Shown here one piece after another: positions 34,858 through 44,420 of a stretch of DNA of 64,000 nt. Within the stretch, counting starts at the first letter, position 1. Each line of letters starts with the position of its first letter. The notes under the pieces were generated by a model. The model saw nothing but the letters and a program-made list of their open reading frames with translations, searched no databases and was not told where the DNA came from. The position numbers were made by a program, and so were the translations under genes. Origin of the DNA: CAVPEW01 sp963703565 (GTDB taxonomy: Bacteria; Actinomycetota; Acidimicrobiia; Acidimicrobiales; VFJN01); assembly GCA_963703565.1 (NCBI GenBank), contig CAVPEW010000042.1:1-64000 (forward strand), given 5' to 3'.

Positions 34858-36459
34858 GTGATCCGCGAGCAGCTCGAGTCGTCCCTGCGCGCCGCGCTCG
34901 AGACCCTCGGCGTGGCGGCACCCCCCTCGATCACCCTCGAACGCCCGGCGCGGCGCGAGCACGGCGACTGGTCCACCAACGTTGCGCTCGTGTCGGCCAA
35001 GGCGCTGGGCCGCAAGCCCCGTGAGCTGGCGGCCGAGCTCGCGGCGGCGCTAAGCGCCCAGGGCGTGCCGCACCTCGCCTCGGTCGATGTGGCCGGGCCC
35101 GGCTTCGTGAACCTCCGCCTCGAGGACGGCTGGCTCCACGATGTCGCCCGCGCCGTGCTCGCTGGCGGCGTCGACGGCTACGCACGGCCAGACCTCGGCG
35201 GGGGCCGGCGCGTCGACGTGGAGTTCGTGTCGGCCAACCCCACCGGGCCGCTGCATGCGGGGGGCGGGCGCTGGGCCGCCTACGGCGACAGCCTGTGCCT
35301 GGTGCTCGAACGGTGCGGGCACGAGGTCCACCGCGAGTACTACCTCAACGACCGCGGGGTCCAGATGGGCCTGTTCGGCGCCTCGCTGGCGGCGCGCAAG
35401 GCCGGTACTGCCCTGCCCGAGGACGGCTACGCAGGTGACTACGTCAGCGAGTGGGCCGCCGAGATGCCCGACGACGTCGACCCGGTCGAGTGGGGATACG
35501 CGAAGGTCCGTGCCGACATCGCGGCGAGCCTAGAGCGCATAGGGGTGCGCTTCGACACCTGGTTCTCCGAGCGGTCCCTGGTCGAATCGGGCGCCATCGA
35601 CGCCACCCTCGCCGACCTTGCCGCCCGCGGCGCGACTTACCGGGCCGAAGGGGCGTTGTGGCTGCGCAGCACCGCCCACGGAGACGACAAGGACAGGGTG
35701 CTGGTCAAGTCCGACGGTGAGCCCACCTACCTGTTGCCCGACATCGCCTACCACCGCGACAAGTTCGCCCGCGGCTGGGACCTTCTCATCGACGTGTGGG
35801 GCGCCGACCACCACGGCTACCAGGCCCGGCTGCGCGCGGGGGTGGCCGCCCTCGGCCACGACCCCGCCGACCTCGAGATCGTGCTCGGCCAGCTGGTCAC
35901 CCTGCGCCGTGGCGGCGAGGTGGTCCGGTTGTCCAAGCGGGCGGGGGACCTGGTCCTGCTCGACGACCTCGTCGACGCCGTCGGCCCCGACGTCACCCGG
36001 CTCACCTTCCTGCTCCAGTCCCTCGACACCCGCCAGACCATCGACTTGGACGTCGTCACCTCGCAGTCGATGGACAACCCGGTCTTCTACGTGCAGTACG
36101 CCAACGCCCGCATCCACTCGATCGCCCGCCGCGCCGCCGAGGCCGGGGTGCGGCGGGCGCCGCTCGACACCGTCGACCTGTCCCTGCTCACCCACCCCCG
36201 CGAGCTCGACCTGCTTCGCAGCCTGTCCGAGCTGCCCGACGAGCTCGCAGCGGCCTGCGACGAGCGGGCGCCGCACCGGGTGGCGACCTGGGCCCGTGAG
36301 CACGCCGGGCGCTTCCACGGCTTCTACCACGACTGCTACGTGATCGGAGACGTTCCCGCCGAGCTCACCCAGGCCCGGCTCTGGCTGGTCGAGGCGGCCC
36401 GCATCGGACTCGCCATCGGCCTCGCGATGCTGGGCGTGACGGCCCCGGAAGCGATGTGA
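34858..36459 (+). CDS. argS: Arginyl-tRNA synthetase
   Basis: 533 residues, class I synthetase charging tRNA-Arg. The N-terminal Add-1 domain (to about residue 85) is followed by EFVSANPTGPLHAGGGRWAA, with HAGG as the HIGH-type motif. VRLSKRAGDLVLLDDLVDAV is the KMSKS region, and the DALR anticodon-binding domain ends the protein. The GTG at 34858 fits the family start IREQLESSLRAALETLG. Its TGA overlaps the GTG of lysA. Length and motifs are normal. Confidence 0.97.
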   Translation: MIREQLESSLRAALETLGVAAPPSITLERPARREHGDWSTNVALVSAKALGRKPRELAAELAAALSAQGVPHLASVDVAGPGFVNLRLEDGWLHDVARAVLAGGVDGYARPDLGGGRRVDVEFVSANPTGPLHAGGGRWAAYGDSLCLVLERCGHEVHREYYLNDRGVQMGLFGASLAARKAGTALPEDGYAGDYVSEWAAEMPDDVDPVEWGYAKVRADIAASLERIGVRFDTWFSERSLVESGAIDATLADLAARGATYRAEGALWLRSTAHGDDKDRVLVKSDGEPTYLLPDIAYHRDKFARGWDLLIDVWGADHHGYQARLRAGVAALGHDPADLEIVLGQLVTLRRGGEVVRLSKRAGDLVLLDDLVDAVGPDVTRLTFLLQSLDTRQTIDLDVVTSQSMDNPVFYVQYANARIHSIARRAAEAGVRRAPLDTVDLSLLTHPRELDLLRSLSELPDELAAACDERAPHRVATWAREHAGRFHGFYHDCYVIGDVPAELTQARLWLVEAARIGLAIGLAMLGVTAPEAM

Positions 36460-37754
36460 GCGCGCCGGACCCCGCCGGCGACGCCGGGCCGGTCGCGTCG
36501 CACCTGCTGCCCGACACGGCCTCGGTCGGCATCGCCGGTGAGCTGCGCATCGGCGGTTGCAGCCTGGTGGAGCTGGCCGCCCAGCACGGCACGCCCCTGT
36601 TCGTCTACGACGAGGCCCACCTGCGGGCCCGCTGCCGCGAGGCGCTGGCCGCCTTCGGCGAGGGCGTCGCCTACGCCGGCAAGGCCTTCCTGTGCCGGGC
36701 CATGGCCCGCCTCGTCGACGAGGAGGGCCTGCACCTCGACGTCGCCACCGCCGGTGAGCTGCACGTCGCGCTCGCCGCCGGCGTCGCCGCCGAGCGCCTG
36801 GTCCTGCACGGCAACAACAAGGCCGACTCCGAGCTGGCCACCGCCCGCCGGGTCGGCGTCGGGCGCATCGTGGTCGACAGCTTCGACGAGCTCGACCGCC
36901 TCGGAGCCCAGCACCGCGCTGACGGCGTGGTGCCCCGGGTGCTGCTGCGCATCACTCCGGGGGTGGAGGCCCACACCCACGAGTTCGTGCGCACAGGGCA
37001 GCTCGACTCCAAGTTCGGCTTCGCTGTGGCCACCGGCGCTGCCGAGGCCGCCATAGAACGAGCCCGGTCGTCGCCGTCGGTGGAGCTGATGGGCCTGCAC
37101 CTGCACATCGGGTCGCAGGTCTTCGTGGCCGACTTCTACCGCCAGGCGGTCGAGGTCATCGCCCCGTGGGTGCGCGCCCACGCCCTGCCCGAGGTGTCGG
37201 TGGGCGGCGGGCTCGGCGTCGCGTACCTGGGCTCGGAGGAGGCGCCGAGCATCACCGCCTGGGCGGCTTCGCTGCGGCGCGCCTGGACCGAGCACGGCAT
37301 CGAGGCACGCCTCACCGCCGAGCCCGGCAGGTCGATCGCCGCGCAGGCTGCGGTGACGCTCTACACGGTGGGCACCATCAAGGAGATCCCCGGCGTTCGC
37401 ACCTACGTGTCGGTCGACGGCGGCATGTCGGACAACCCCCGCCCGGTGCTGTACGGCTCGGGCTACGAGGCCTTCCTGCCCCGAGCGGTGAACGCCCGAC
37501 GTCCCCGCACCGTCACGGTGGTCGGCAAGCACTGCGAGTCCGGGGACCTCCTGGTGCGCGACGCGCAGGTGCCTGCCGACCTCTCGGTGGGTGACGTGCT
37601 CGCCACGCCGGTCACGGGCGCGTACGGCCACGCCATGGGCTCGAACTACAACAAGGTGCCGCGCCCAGCGGTGGTCTTCGTCGCCGACGGGAGCGCCCGC
37701 ACCGTCGTGGAGCGAGAGACCCTCGACGACATGTTGCGCCACGACGTCGGCTGA
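36456..37754 (+). CDS. lysA: Diaminopimelate decarboxylase
   Basis: 432 residues of a PLP fold III (alanine-racemase-like) enzyme that makes L-lysine from meso-diaminopimelate. FGEGVAYAGKAFLCRAMARL carries the PLP-binding Lys; HLHIGSQVF, SVGGGLGVAY and AEPGRSIAAQAAVTLY bind PLP phosphate; GKHCESGDLLVRD provides the active-site Cys. The GTG overlaps argS by 4 bp. The argS-lysA-hom-thrC order is conserved in actinobacteria. Confidence 0.96.
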   Translation: MSAPDPAGDAGPVASHLLPDTASVGIAGELRIGGCSLVELAAQHGTPLFVYDEAHLRARCREALAAFGEGVAYAGKAFLCRAMARLVDEEGLHLDVATAGELHVALAAGVAAERLVLHGNNKADSELATARRVGVGRIVVDSFDELDRLGAQHRADGVVPRVLLRITPGVEAHTHEFVRTGQLDSKFGFAVATGAAEAAIERARSSPSVELMGLHLHIGSQVFVADFYRQAVEVIAPWVRAHALPEVSVGGGLGVAYLGSEEAPSITAWAASLRRAWTEHGIEARLTAEPGRSIAAQAAVTLYTVGTIKEIPGVRTYVSVDGGMSDNPRPVLYGSGYEAFLPRAVNARRPRTVTVVGKHCESGDLLVRDAQVPADLSVGDVLATPVTGAYGHAMGSNYNKVPRPAVVFVADGSARTVVERETLDDMLRHDVG

Positions 37755-37772
37755 CACCGGCGGGTCCCGGGC

Positions 37773-38417
37773 TCACAGCACCGGCAGGACCGCCTCGGCG
37801 AAGCCTTGCCGGTACAGCGCCCGCACCAACGCCGAGTCGCCCGAGCGGATCCGCGCGATGCGCAACGCGACGTCGAGCGCGATCTCCACCGAGCCGTCGG
37901 GCAGCGCGACGGGCGGGCAATCCAGGCTGCGGGCCAGGTCGTCGAGGTGCACCACCTGCTCGACGACGCGAGTGGCCAGGTAGGCGCCCAACGACATCGA
38001 GCGGCCCCCGAACACGGTGACCAGGCGGGCCGGGTCGGCGGCATCGAGCCTGGCGCGCATCGCGGGGAGGCGGTCGGTGACCTCTTCGACCAACGCGGCG
38101 TGGCCCGCCGCGGCCACCTGGGCGCCGCGTGCCCGCACGGCCGCGTCGTCGGCGGGGGTCGACGCCGCCACCAGCACCGAGAAGTACTCCGCCGCGTCGG
38201 TGAAGTCGGCCGGTCCGGTCGGCTCGGGCCCGCGGAGGTAGTCGCCCACGAGCCAGATGGCGCCCCGCGCCAGGTGGCCGGCCAGGGAGCCGACCGGCTG
38301 GTCCTCGAGCACGCTGGGGCGGTCCCAACCCAGGGCCACCTCCGGCGCGCGCAGCGCGGCGAGCACCGCCTCGCAACCGGCCAGGTAGAGCGGGCGCAGG
38401 TCGACGTCGGTCGTCAC
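37773..38417 (-). CDS. Mycothiol-dependent maleylpyruvate-isomerase-like (DinB_2 fold) protein
   Basis: 214 residues from a GTG at 38417. The four-helix pattern with PVGSLAGHLARGAIWLVGDY (first His), GHAALVEEVTDRLPAM and TRVVEQVVHLDDLARSL (H-x2-D metal site) matches the TIGR03083/MDMPI_N group. Such proteins bind a divalent metal and, in known cases, mycothiol. The exact reaction here is unknown. It is inserted on the opposite strand between lysA and hom. Confidence 0.75.
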   Translation of the reverse strand: MTTDVDLRPLYLAGCEAVLAALRAPEVALGWDRPSVLEDQPVGSLAGHLARGAIWLVGDYLRGPEPTGPADFTDAAEYFSVLVAASTPADDAAVRARGAQVAAAGHAALVEEVTDRLPAMRARLDAADPARLVTVFGGRSMSLGAYLATRVVEQVVHLDDLARSLDCPPVALPDGSVEIALDVALRIARIRSGDSALVRALYRQGFAEAVLPVL

Positions 38418-38491
38418 ATGCCGATGTTGGCACCGCTGCACCCGCGTCCGCGCCCCTGGGTACGAGGCTGCAGCGGTGGATCTCGAGGGTC

Positions 38492-38842
38492 TCAGGCTGT
38501 CGCGGCTCGCAGCACCAGCACCACTATGGCCACCACGGCCAGTACCGCCGCGGGAGCCATCTCGGAGGTCTGGTCGTGGGCCTGCACGTGGAAGACGACA
38601 GCGCCGATGAAGTACAGCGCGAGCCCCGCCGCGGCAGCCACCCCCAGCGGCTCGATCCCCAGCCCGAGCACCAAGCCGAGCGCCCCGAGGGCCTCGAGCA
38701 GCGCCAGGGCGGGTATCAGCCTCCCCACCCCGAGGTGGTCGAGCATCGTGACCACCCGCTCCTGGCGGGTCAGCTTGCCGGCAGCCGATCCGGCGGCGAC
38801 CGCCGCCAGCAGCAGCGACAGGATGAGTGTGACGACGAACAT
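38492..38842 (-). CDS. DoxX-like small membrane protein
   Basis: 116 residues with four membrane helices. VVTLILSLLLAAVAAGSAAG, KLTRQERVVTMLDHLGVGRL and IPALALLEALGALGLVLGLG follow the DoxX/DoxD-like pattern. These proteins are proposed to be quinone-linked or redox-related membrane components. GGAGG-like sequence precedes the ATG at 38842. Confidence 0.8.
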   Translation of the reverse strand: MFVVTLILSLLLAAVAAGSAAGKLTRQERVVTMLDHLGVGRLIPALALLEALGALGLVLGLGIEPLGVAAAAGLALYFIGAVVFHVQAHDQTSEMAPAAVLAVVAIVVLVLRAATA

Positions 38843-38931
38843 GAGCCCTCCTCGAGATCTACGGGCGGAACCAGTATCACCTCGCCGGGGCGTCGGCGGG
38901 GGACCCGGGGCCGCCCGCCTACCATGGCGAA

Positions 38932-40225
38932 GTGTCCGCCACGGTCTCGTCGACGGTCAGGGTCGGGCTGCTCGGGTGCGGCACCGTCGGAGGCGCGCTG
39001 GTCGAGCTGATGGCGTCGCGTGGCGACGCCATCACCGCCAGGACGGGCCTGCACCTCGAGCTTCTCCCGCGTGGCGGTGCGCGACACGTCCCGCTCCCGG
39101 CCGGGCGCGCTCGGTGCCGCGAAGGTCACCACCGACGCAGGGGCGCTCGTCGAGGACCCCGATGTCGACGTCGTCGTCGAGGCCATCGGCGGTGTCGAGC
39201 CGGCCCGAGAGCTGGTGACCCGTGCCCTGGCTGCTGGCAAGCCCGTGGTGACGGCCAACAAGGAGTTGCTGGCCACGGCGGGGCCCGAGCTGTTCGCGGC
39301 TGCCGACCGCGCCGGGGTCGACCTGCTGTTCGAGGCGGCCGTCGCTGGGGGGATCCCCCTGCTGAGGCCGTTGCGCGAGTCGCTGGTGGGCGAGCGCATC
39401 GCCCGGGTGACCGGCATCGTCAACGGCACGACGAACTTCGTGCTGACCCGGATGAGCGAGCAGGGCAGCACCTACGAGCAGGCCCTGGCGGAGGCCCAGC
39501 GTCTCGGTTACGCAGAGGCCGACCCGACCGCGGATGTCGAGGGCCACGATGCCGCGGCCAAGGCCGCCATCCTGGCCACGATCGCCTTCGGCGTGCGCGT
39601 GGCCTCGGCCGACGTGTTCCGCGAGGGCATCTCGGGGGTGACCGCCGTCGACATCGCGTTCGCTGGGCGCCTCGGCTACGTCGTGAAGCTGCTGGCGGTT
39701 GCCGAGGACGACGGAACTACGACCGCCGTGCGGGTCCATCCTGCGATGGTGCCGACCACCCACCCGCTGGCCGCGGTCCGAGACAGCTTCAACGCGGTCT
39801 TCGTAGAGGGCGACGCCGTGGGAGAGCTGATGTTCTACGGGCGTGGCGCCGGCGGGTCGCCGACCGCGTCAGCGGTGCTCGGCGACCTCATCGACGCCGC
39901 CGCCAACCTCCGCCGGGGCACGCACGGATCGTTGGGCCAGCTCGGCCCTGCCCGCCTGCGCCCGATCGAGGAGCTGCAGTCCGCCTACTACCTGCGCCTC
40001 GAGGTGCGCGACCGCCCGGGTGTGCTGGCGCTGGTGGCCGGCGTGCTCGGGCGCCACGGGGTCTCGATCCGCTCCATGGAGCAGGAGGGCCTCGGTGACG
40101 AGGCGCGCCTGATCTTCATCACCCACACCGCCCGGGAGGCGGCGGTGCAGGCAACCCTGCGCGAGCTCGGCGACCTCGACGAGGTCGACCGCGTGGGGGC
40201 GATGGTGCGCGTCCTGGGCCCGTGA
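38932..40225 (+). CDS. hom: Homoserine dehydrogenase (one frameshift)
   Basis: 430 residues after correction; it reduces aspartate semialdehyde to homoserine for threonine and methionine. VRVGLLGCGTVGGALVELM is the NAD(P) Rossmann motif, VVEAIGGVEPARELVTRAL and KPVVTANKELLA follow, and VAGGIPLLRPLRESL and GIVNGTTNFVLTRM mark the catalytic domain. A C-terminal ACT domain (YYLRLEVRDRPGVLALVAGV) should give feedback control by threonine. The frame is broken at 39058-39064 (GAGCTTC); restoring GAGCTC yields HLELSRVAVRD. The start is a GTG at 38932. The gene is normally essential for prototrophy, so the break is probably artefactual. Confidence 0.93.
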
Positions 40226-40259
40226 CCCCGCGCCCCGAAGCCGCCGCGGCCCGTTCGTG

Positions 40260-41603
40260 ATGCGCTACGTGTCGACACGGGGCGCCGCCCCGTCGCTGGA
40301 CTTCGGCGACGTGCTGCTCGAGGGGCTGGCGCGCGACGGCGGCCTCTACGTGCCCGAGGCGGTCCCCGCACTGGGTCCGGTCGACGCGGCCGCTTCCTAC
40401 GCCGCGCTGGCGACCTCGGTGATGGCGCCCTACGCAACCGGCTTCGCCGGGCTCGCCGCGCACGTCGCCGACGCCTACGCCGGCTTCGACGACCCCGCCG
40501 TGTGCCCGATGGTCCGCCTCGCCGACGGCCGTTGGGTCCAGGAGCTCTGGCACGGCCCGACCCTGGCGTTCAAGGACCTCGCCCTGCAGATCGTCGGCCG
40601 CCTGATGGACGCCGAGCTCGACCGTCGCGGCGACCGGCGCACCATCGTGGTCGCCACCTCGGGTGACACGGGCAGCGCGGCCATCGCCGCCTGCGTCGGG
40701 CGCGCCACCCTGGAAGTGGTCGTGCTGCACCCCGCCGGGCGGGTCAGCGACGTCCAGCGCCGCCAGATGACCACCGTGGACGCCCCCAACGTGCACAACG
40801 TCGCCGTCGAGGGGTCCTTCGACGACTGCCAGGACCTGGTCAAGGCCCTCTTCTCCGACGAATCGCGCCGGGAGCGCTGCCGCCTGGGGGCCATGAACTC
40901 CATCAACTGGGGCCGGGTCCTCGCCCAGATCGCCTACTACGTCGACGCCACCCGCCGGGTCGGGGCGTGCGACGTGGTGGTGCCCACCGGCAACTTCGGC
41001 AACGTGCTCGCCGGCTGGTACGCCCGCGCGATGGGCGCGCCGATCGCCCGGCTGGTGATCGCCTCCAACCGCAACGACATCCTGCCCCGCTGGCTGGCCA
41101 CGGGCACCCTTGCCGCCCAGGCCGTCCGCGAGACCCTGAGCCCCTCGATGGACATCCAGGTGTCGTCGAACCACGAGCGGCTCCTGTTCGAGCTGCTGGG
41201 CCGCGACGGCGCGGCCACCGCCGAGCTGGTGGATCGGTTCCGCTCGTCGGGCTCGGTCGAGGCGCCCGTGCCGGAGGGCTTCGCCGCCGGGCGCGCCGAC
41301 GACCACGAGATCCTCGCGGAGATCGCAGCCGTAGCTCGGACCGGCTACCTCGCCGACCCCCACACCGCCGTCGGCCTGCACGTCGCGCGCACCCTCGGGC
41401 TCGGTGCCGAGCGCCCCGTCGTGTGCCTGTCCACCGCCCATCCCGCCAAGTTCCCCGACGCGGTCACGGCCGCCACCGGGTCGCCGCCCCCGGTGCCCGA
41501 ACGCCTCGCCGCGCTGGCCGGGCTTCCCGAGCGCTACGAGGTCCTGCCCGCCTCGCTCGACGCTGTCGCCGCAGTGGTCGAGCGCTCCGCCCGCCCCGCC
41601 TGA
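40260..41603 (+). CDS. thrC: Threonine synthase
   Basis: 447 residues of a PLP enzyme (fold type II) converting O-phosphohomoserine to threonine. RYVSTRGAAPSLDFGDVLLE is the typical N-terminus; HGPTLAFKDLALQIVGRLMD holds the PLP Lys; VATSGDTGSAAIAACVGRA and VPTGNFGNVLAGWYARAMGA are phosphate-binding loops. ATG 40260 preferred over the adjacent GTG 40257. It follows hom by 34 bp. Homoserine kinase is not in the window. Confidence 0.95.
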   Translation: MRYVSTRGAAPSLDFGDVLLEGLARDGGLYVPEAVPALGPVDAAASYAALATSVMAPYATGFAGLAAHVADAYAGFDDPAVCPMVRLADGRWVQELWHGPTLAFKDLALQIVGRLMDAELDRRGDRRTIVVATSGDTGSAAIAACVGRATLEVVVLHPAGRVSDVQRRQMTTVDAPNVHNVAVEGSFDDCQDLVKALFSDESRRERCRLGAMNSINWGRVLAQIAYYVDATRRVGACDVVVPTGNFGNVLAGWYARAMGAPIARLVIASNRNDILPRWLATGTLAAQAVRETLSPSMDIQVSSNHERLLFELLGRDGAATAELVDRFRSSGSVEAPVPEGFAAGRADDHEILAEIAAVARTGYLADPHTAVGLHVARTLGLGAERPVVCLSTAHPAKFPDAVTAATGSPPPVPERLAALAGLPERYEVLPASLDAVAAVVERSARPA

Positions 41604-41684
41604 GCGCCCGCCCGGGCACTCGGGCCGACTCGTGCGGTTTGGGCGATCTAGTCTCAGGGCCGCTGCCAACATGAGGGGGAGATC

Positions 41685-42836
41685 ATGCAGACACGAGCAG
41701 CCATCCTTTGGGGGGCCAAGACCGACTGGAGCGTCGAGGACATCGAGCTCGACGAGCCCAAGACGGGCGAGGTAAAGGTGAAGCTCGCGGCCTCGGGCCT
41801 GTGCCACTCCGACGAGCACCTCGTCACCGGAGACATGGCAATGGACCCGGAGACAGCGGCGCTGGTGGACCTCGAGCAGTACCCGATCATCGGGGGTCAC
41901 GAGGGCGCCGGCGAAGTCGTCGAGGTCGGTCCGGGCGTGACCAGCGTCAAGGTGGGTGACCACGTGACCCTGGGCTTCATCCCCTCCTGCGGCCGCTGCC
42001 CCTCGTGCGCACGAGGCCGCCAGCAGCTCTGCGACCTGGGGGCGTTCGCCCTCGCCGGTCGCCAGATCAGCGACATGACCGCTCGGCACCACGCCAAGGA
42101 CGGGCGCGACCTCGGGATCATGGCCGGTCTGGGCACGTTCTCGCCCTACACCGTGGTGAACGAGGCCAGCGCCATCAAGATCGACGACGACATCCCGCTC
42201 GACCGGGCTGCGCTGGTGGGCTGCGGGGTCACGACCGGGTGGGGTTCGGCCATCTACGCCGCCGACGTGCAACCCGGTGAGATCGTCGTGGTGATCGGCA
42301 TCGGCGGCATCGGGATGAACGCCGTGCAGGGCGCCGCCCTCGCCGGCGCCCGCTACGTCGTGGTCGTCGACCCCGTCGACTGGAAGCGCCAGGCCGCGAT
42401 CGACACCTTCGGCGCCACCCACCAGGCGGCGTCGATCGAGGAGGCCCAGGCACTGGTGGGCGAGATCTCCTGGGGCACGATGGCCGACAAGGCGATCCTC
42501 ACGCCAGGCGTGGCCACCGGAGACCTCGTGCAGCCGATGATGAGCCTGGTCGCCAAGGGCGGTCGCGCCGTGGTCACAGCGGTGGCTCCCATGTCGCAGC
42601 ACACCATCTCGCTCGACCTGTTCGAGCTGACGTTGCAGCGCAAGGAGCTCGTGGGCTGCATCTTCGGCAACGCCAACCCGCGCCGCGACATCCCGAGGCT
42701 GCTGCGGCTCTACATGGATGGCAAGCTGAAGCTGGACGAGCTGGTCACGACCACCTACGACCTGGACGGCGTCAACCAGGGCTACCAGGACATGCGTGAC
42801 GGCAAGAACATCCGCGGCGTGCTCAACTACGCCTGA
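41685..42836 (+). CDS. NDMA-dependent, mycofactocin-associated zinc alcohol dehydrogenase
   Basis: 383 residues, ATG 41685 after AGGGGGAGATC. RAAILWGAKTDWSVEDIELD, SGLCHSDEHLVTGDMAMD (catalytic Zn), PIIGGHEGAGEVVEVGPG, CGRCPSCARGRQQLC (structural Zn) and GIGGIGMNAVQGAALAGA identify the nicotinoprotein alcohol dehydrogenase group assayed with N,N-dimethyl-4-nitrosoaniline (TIGR03989). Its NAD is tightly bound, so reoxidation needs an external carrier, held to be mycofactocin. It sits 20 bp before mftA, consistent with that role. Confidence 0.93.
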   Translation: MQTRAAILWGAKTDWSVEDIELDEPKTGEVKVKLAASGLCHSDEHLVTGDMAMDPETAALVDLEQYPIIGGHEGAGEVVEVGPGVTSVKVGDHVTLGFIPSCGRCPSCARGRQQLCDLGAFALAGRQISDMTARHHAKDGRDLGIMAGLGTFSPYTVVNEASAIKIDDDIPLDRAALVGCGVTTGWGSAIYAADVQPGEIVVVIGIGGIGMNAVQGAALAGARYVVVVDPVDWKRQAAIDTFGATHQAASIEEAQALVGEISWGTMADKAILTPGVATGDLVQPMMSLVAKGGRAVVTAVAPMSQHTISLDLFELTLQRKELVGCIFGNANPRRDIPRLLRLYMDGKLKLDELVTTTYDLDGVNQGYQDMRDGKNIRGVLNYA

Positions 42837-42856
42837 CCCACCCGAGGAGACCACCG

Positions 42857-42982
42857 ATGACGATCACCGACCCCGCCGCTCCAGTCGACGAGCCCGTCGC
42901 AGTGGAGTCGGCCGAGGAGCTCGAGGCAGACGAGGTCCTGGTGGAGGAGATCTCCATCGACGGGATGTGCGGGGTCTACTGA
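42857..42982 (+). CDS. mftA: Mycofactocin precursor peptide MftA
   Basis: 41 residues. The acidic leader (VESAEELEADEVLVEEI) and the invariant C-terminus IDGMCGVY identify the RiPP precursor. MftC decarboxylates and cyclises the terminal Val-Tyr pair, which becomes the redox-active core after cleavage by MftE. A CCGAGGAGACCACCG leader precedes the ATG. mftB starts 4 bp after its stop. Confidence 0.97.
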   Translation: MTITDPAAPVDEPVAVESAEELEADEVLVEEISIDGMCGVY

Positions 42983-42986
42983 CCCC

Positions 42987-43241
42987 GTGGGCGCCCTCGA
43001 GCTCGACCCGAAGGTCGCCCTGCGGCCCGAGCCCTTCGGCGCCCTCGCCTACCACTACGGCACCCGCCGCCTCACCTTCCTGCGCTCGCCGGAGTTGGTG
43101 AAGCTGGTGGGCGAGCTCGCCGAGCATGCCTCGATCGACGACGCGCTGGCCGCGTCGTCGATCGAGGCACGGCGTTGGCCGGCATTTCAAGCGGCCGTGG
43201 TCTCTTTGACCGATTCCGGATTCCTGAGGACCCGCGCATGA
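42987..43241 (+). CDS. mftB: Mycofactocin peptide chaperone MftB
   Basis: 84 residues, GTG start. A PqqD-like winged-helix recognition element with KVALRPEPFGALAYHYGTRR, LTFLRSPELVKLVGELA and a C-terminal SLTDSGFLRTRA. It binds the MftA leader and delivers it to MftC. Its TGA overlaps the ATG of mftC (ATGA). Confidence 0.93.
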   Translation: MGALELDPKVALRPEPFGALAYHYGTRRLTFLRSPELVKLVGELAEHASIDDALAASSIEARRWPAFQAAVVSLTDSGFLRTRA

Positions 43242-44374
43242 CAACCCCCCTCGTCGATGACATGAAGAAGGGGCTCGACGCGCCCATCTGCTTGACCTGG
43301 GAGCTCACCTACGGCTGCAACCTGGCCTGCGTGCACTGCCTTTCGTCGTCGGGTCGGCGCGACCCCCGGGAGCTCGACACCGCCTCTGTCATGGGCCTGA
43401 TCGACGAGCTCGCCGCCCTGCAGGTGTTCTACGTGAACATCGGCGGCGGCGAGCCCACCATCCGGGGCGACTTCTACGACATCGTCGACCACGCCGTGGC
43501 CAGCGGCGTGGGTGTGAAGTTCTCGACCAACGGCTCCACCATCGACGCCACCCGCGCCCGACGCCTCGCCGGCAGCGACTACGTCGATGTGCAGCTCTCC
43601 ATCGACGGCGCCACCGCCGCCACCAACGACCCGATCCGCGGCGAGGGCTCCTACGCCACGGCCCGGCGGGCCATGGACAACCTCGCCGAAGCCGGCTTCG
43701 GCGCGTTCAAGATCAGCGTGGTGGTCACGCGCACCAACATCGACGAGCTCGACGATCTCGAGGCTCTCGCGCGCCACTACGGCGCCCAGCTGCGCCTCAC
43801 GCGCCTTCGTCCCTCGGGGCGTGGGGCCGGCGTGTGGGACCAGCTGCACCTGCTGTCCGGCCAGCAGGTCGATCTGTACCGGTGGCTGCTGGACCGGCCC
43901 GACGTGCTGACCGGCGACTCGTTCTTCCACCTCAACGCCCTGGGCGACTCCCTGCCCGGGCTGAACCTGTGCGGGGCGGGCCGCGTCGTGTGCCTCATCG
44001 ACCCGTTGGGCGACGTGTACGCCTGCCCGTTCGTGCTGCACCCCGAGTTCCGCGCCGGCAGCGTCCTCGACGACGGCGGGTTCACTGCGGTGTGGCGCGA
44101 CAGCGAGCTGTTCACCGACCTGCGCCGGCCCACCTCGCCCGGCGCCTGCGCCTCCTGCGGCAGCTACGACGCCTGCCAGGGCGGGTGCATGGCAGCCAAG
44201 TTCTTCACGGGCCTGCCCCTCGACGCGCCCGATCCCGAGTGCGTGCACGGCCACGGCGAGCGGGCCCTGGCCGGGGTCGCCGCCGACCTCGTCGCTCCGA
44301 AGGGCCCGGACCACTCCAGCGGCCGGCGACCCGTGCCTGTCAGTCTCGGGCGCGCCCCCGGCGGACGCTCCTGA
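43238..44374 (+). CDS. mftC: Mycofactocin radical SAM maturase MftC
   Basis: 378 residues. LTWELTYGCNLACVHCLSSS holds the CX3CX2C site for the SAM-binding [4Fe-4S] cluster; NIGGGEPTIRGDFYDIVDHA is the GGE motif. A SPASM domain near the C-terminus has CGAGRVVCLIDPLGDVYACP and CASCGSYDACQGGC for auxiliary clusters. It carries out oxidative decarboxylation of the MftA tyrosine and the Val-Tyr crosslink. The tail after ~residue 345 is longer than usual and Arg/Gly-rich. A strong hairpin follows 1 bp after the stop. Confidence 0.96.
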   Translation: MTTPLVDDMKKGLDAPICLTWELTYGCNLACVHCLSSSGRRDPRELDTASVMGLIDELAALQVFYVNIGGGEPTIRGDFYDIVDHAVASGVGVKFSTNGSTIDATRARRLAGSDYVDVQLSIDGATAATNDPIRGEGSYATARRAMDNLAEAGFGAFKISVVVTRTNIDELDDLEALARHYGAQLRLTRLRPSGRGAGVWDQLHLLSGQQVDLYRWLLDRPDVLTGDSFFHLNALGDSLPGLNLCGAGRVVCLIDPLGDVYACPFVLHPEFRAGSVLDDGGFTAVWRDSELFTDLRRPTSPGACASCGSYDACQGGCMAAKFFTGLPLDAPDPECVHGHGERALAGVAADLVAPKGPDHSSGRRPVPVSLGRAPGGRS

Positions 44375-44375
44375 A

Positions 44376-44408
44376 GTCGGACGGCGCGGCTCCGCCCCGC
44401 CGTCCGAC
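44376..44408 (+). terminator. Strong GC hairpin after mftC
   Basis: GTCGGACGGC (44376-44385) pairs perfectly with GCCGTCCGAC (44399-44408) around a 13-nt loop. No T-run follows, as is frequent for actinobacterial terminators. It could end mftABC transcripts or attenuate readthrough into the OYE/ETF half of the locus. Confidence 0.6.
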
Positions 44409-44420
44409 ATCGATCGCGAT

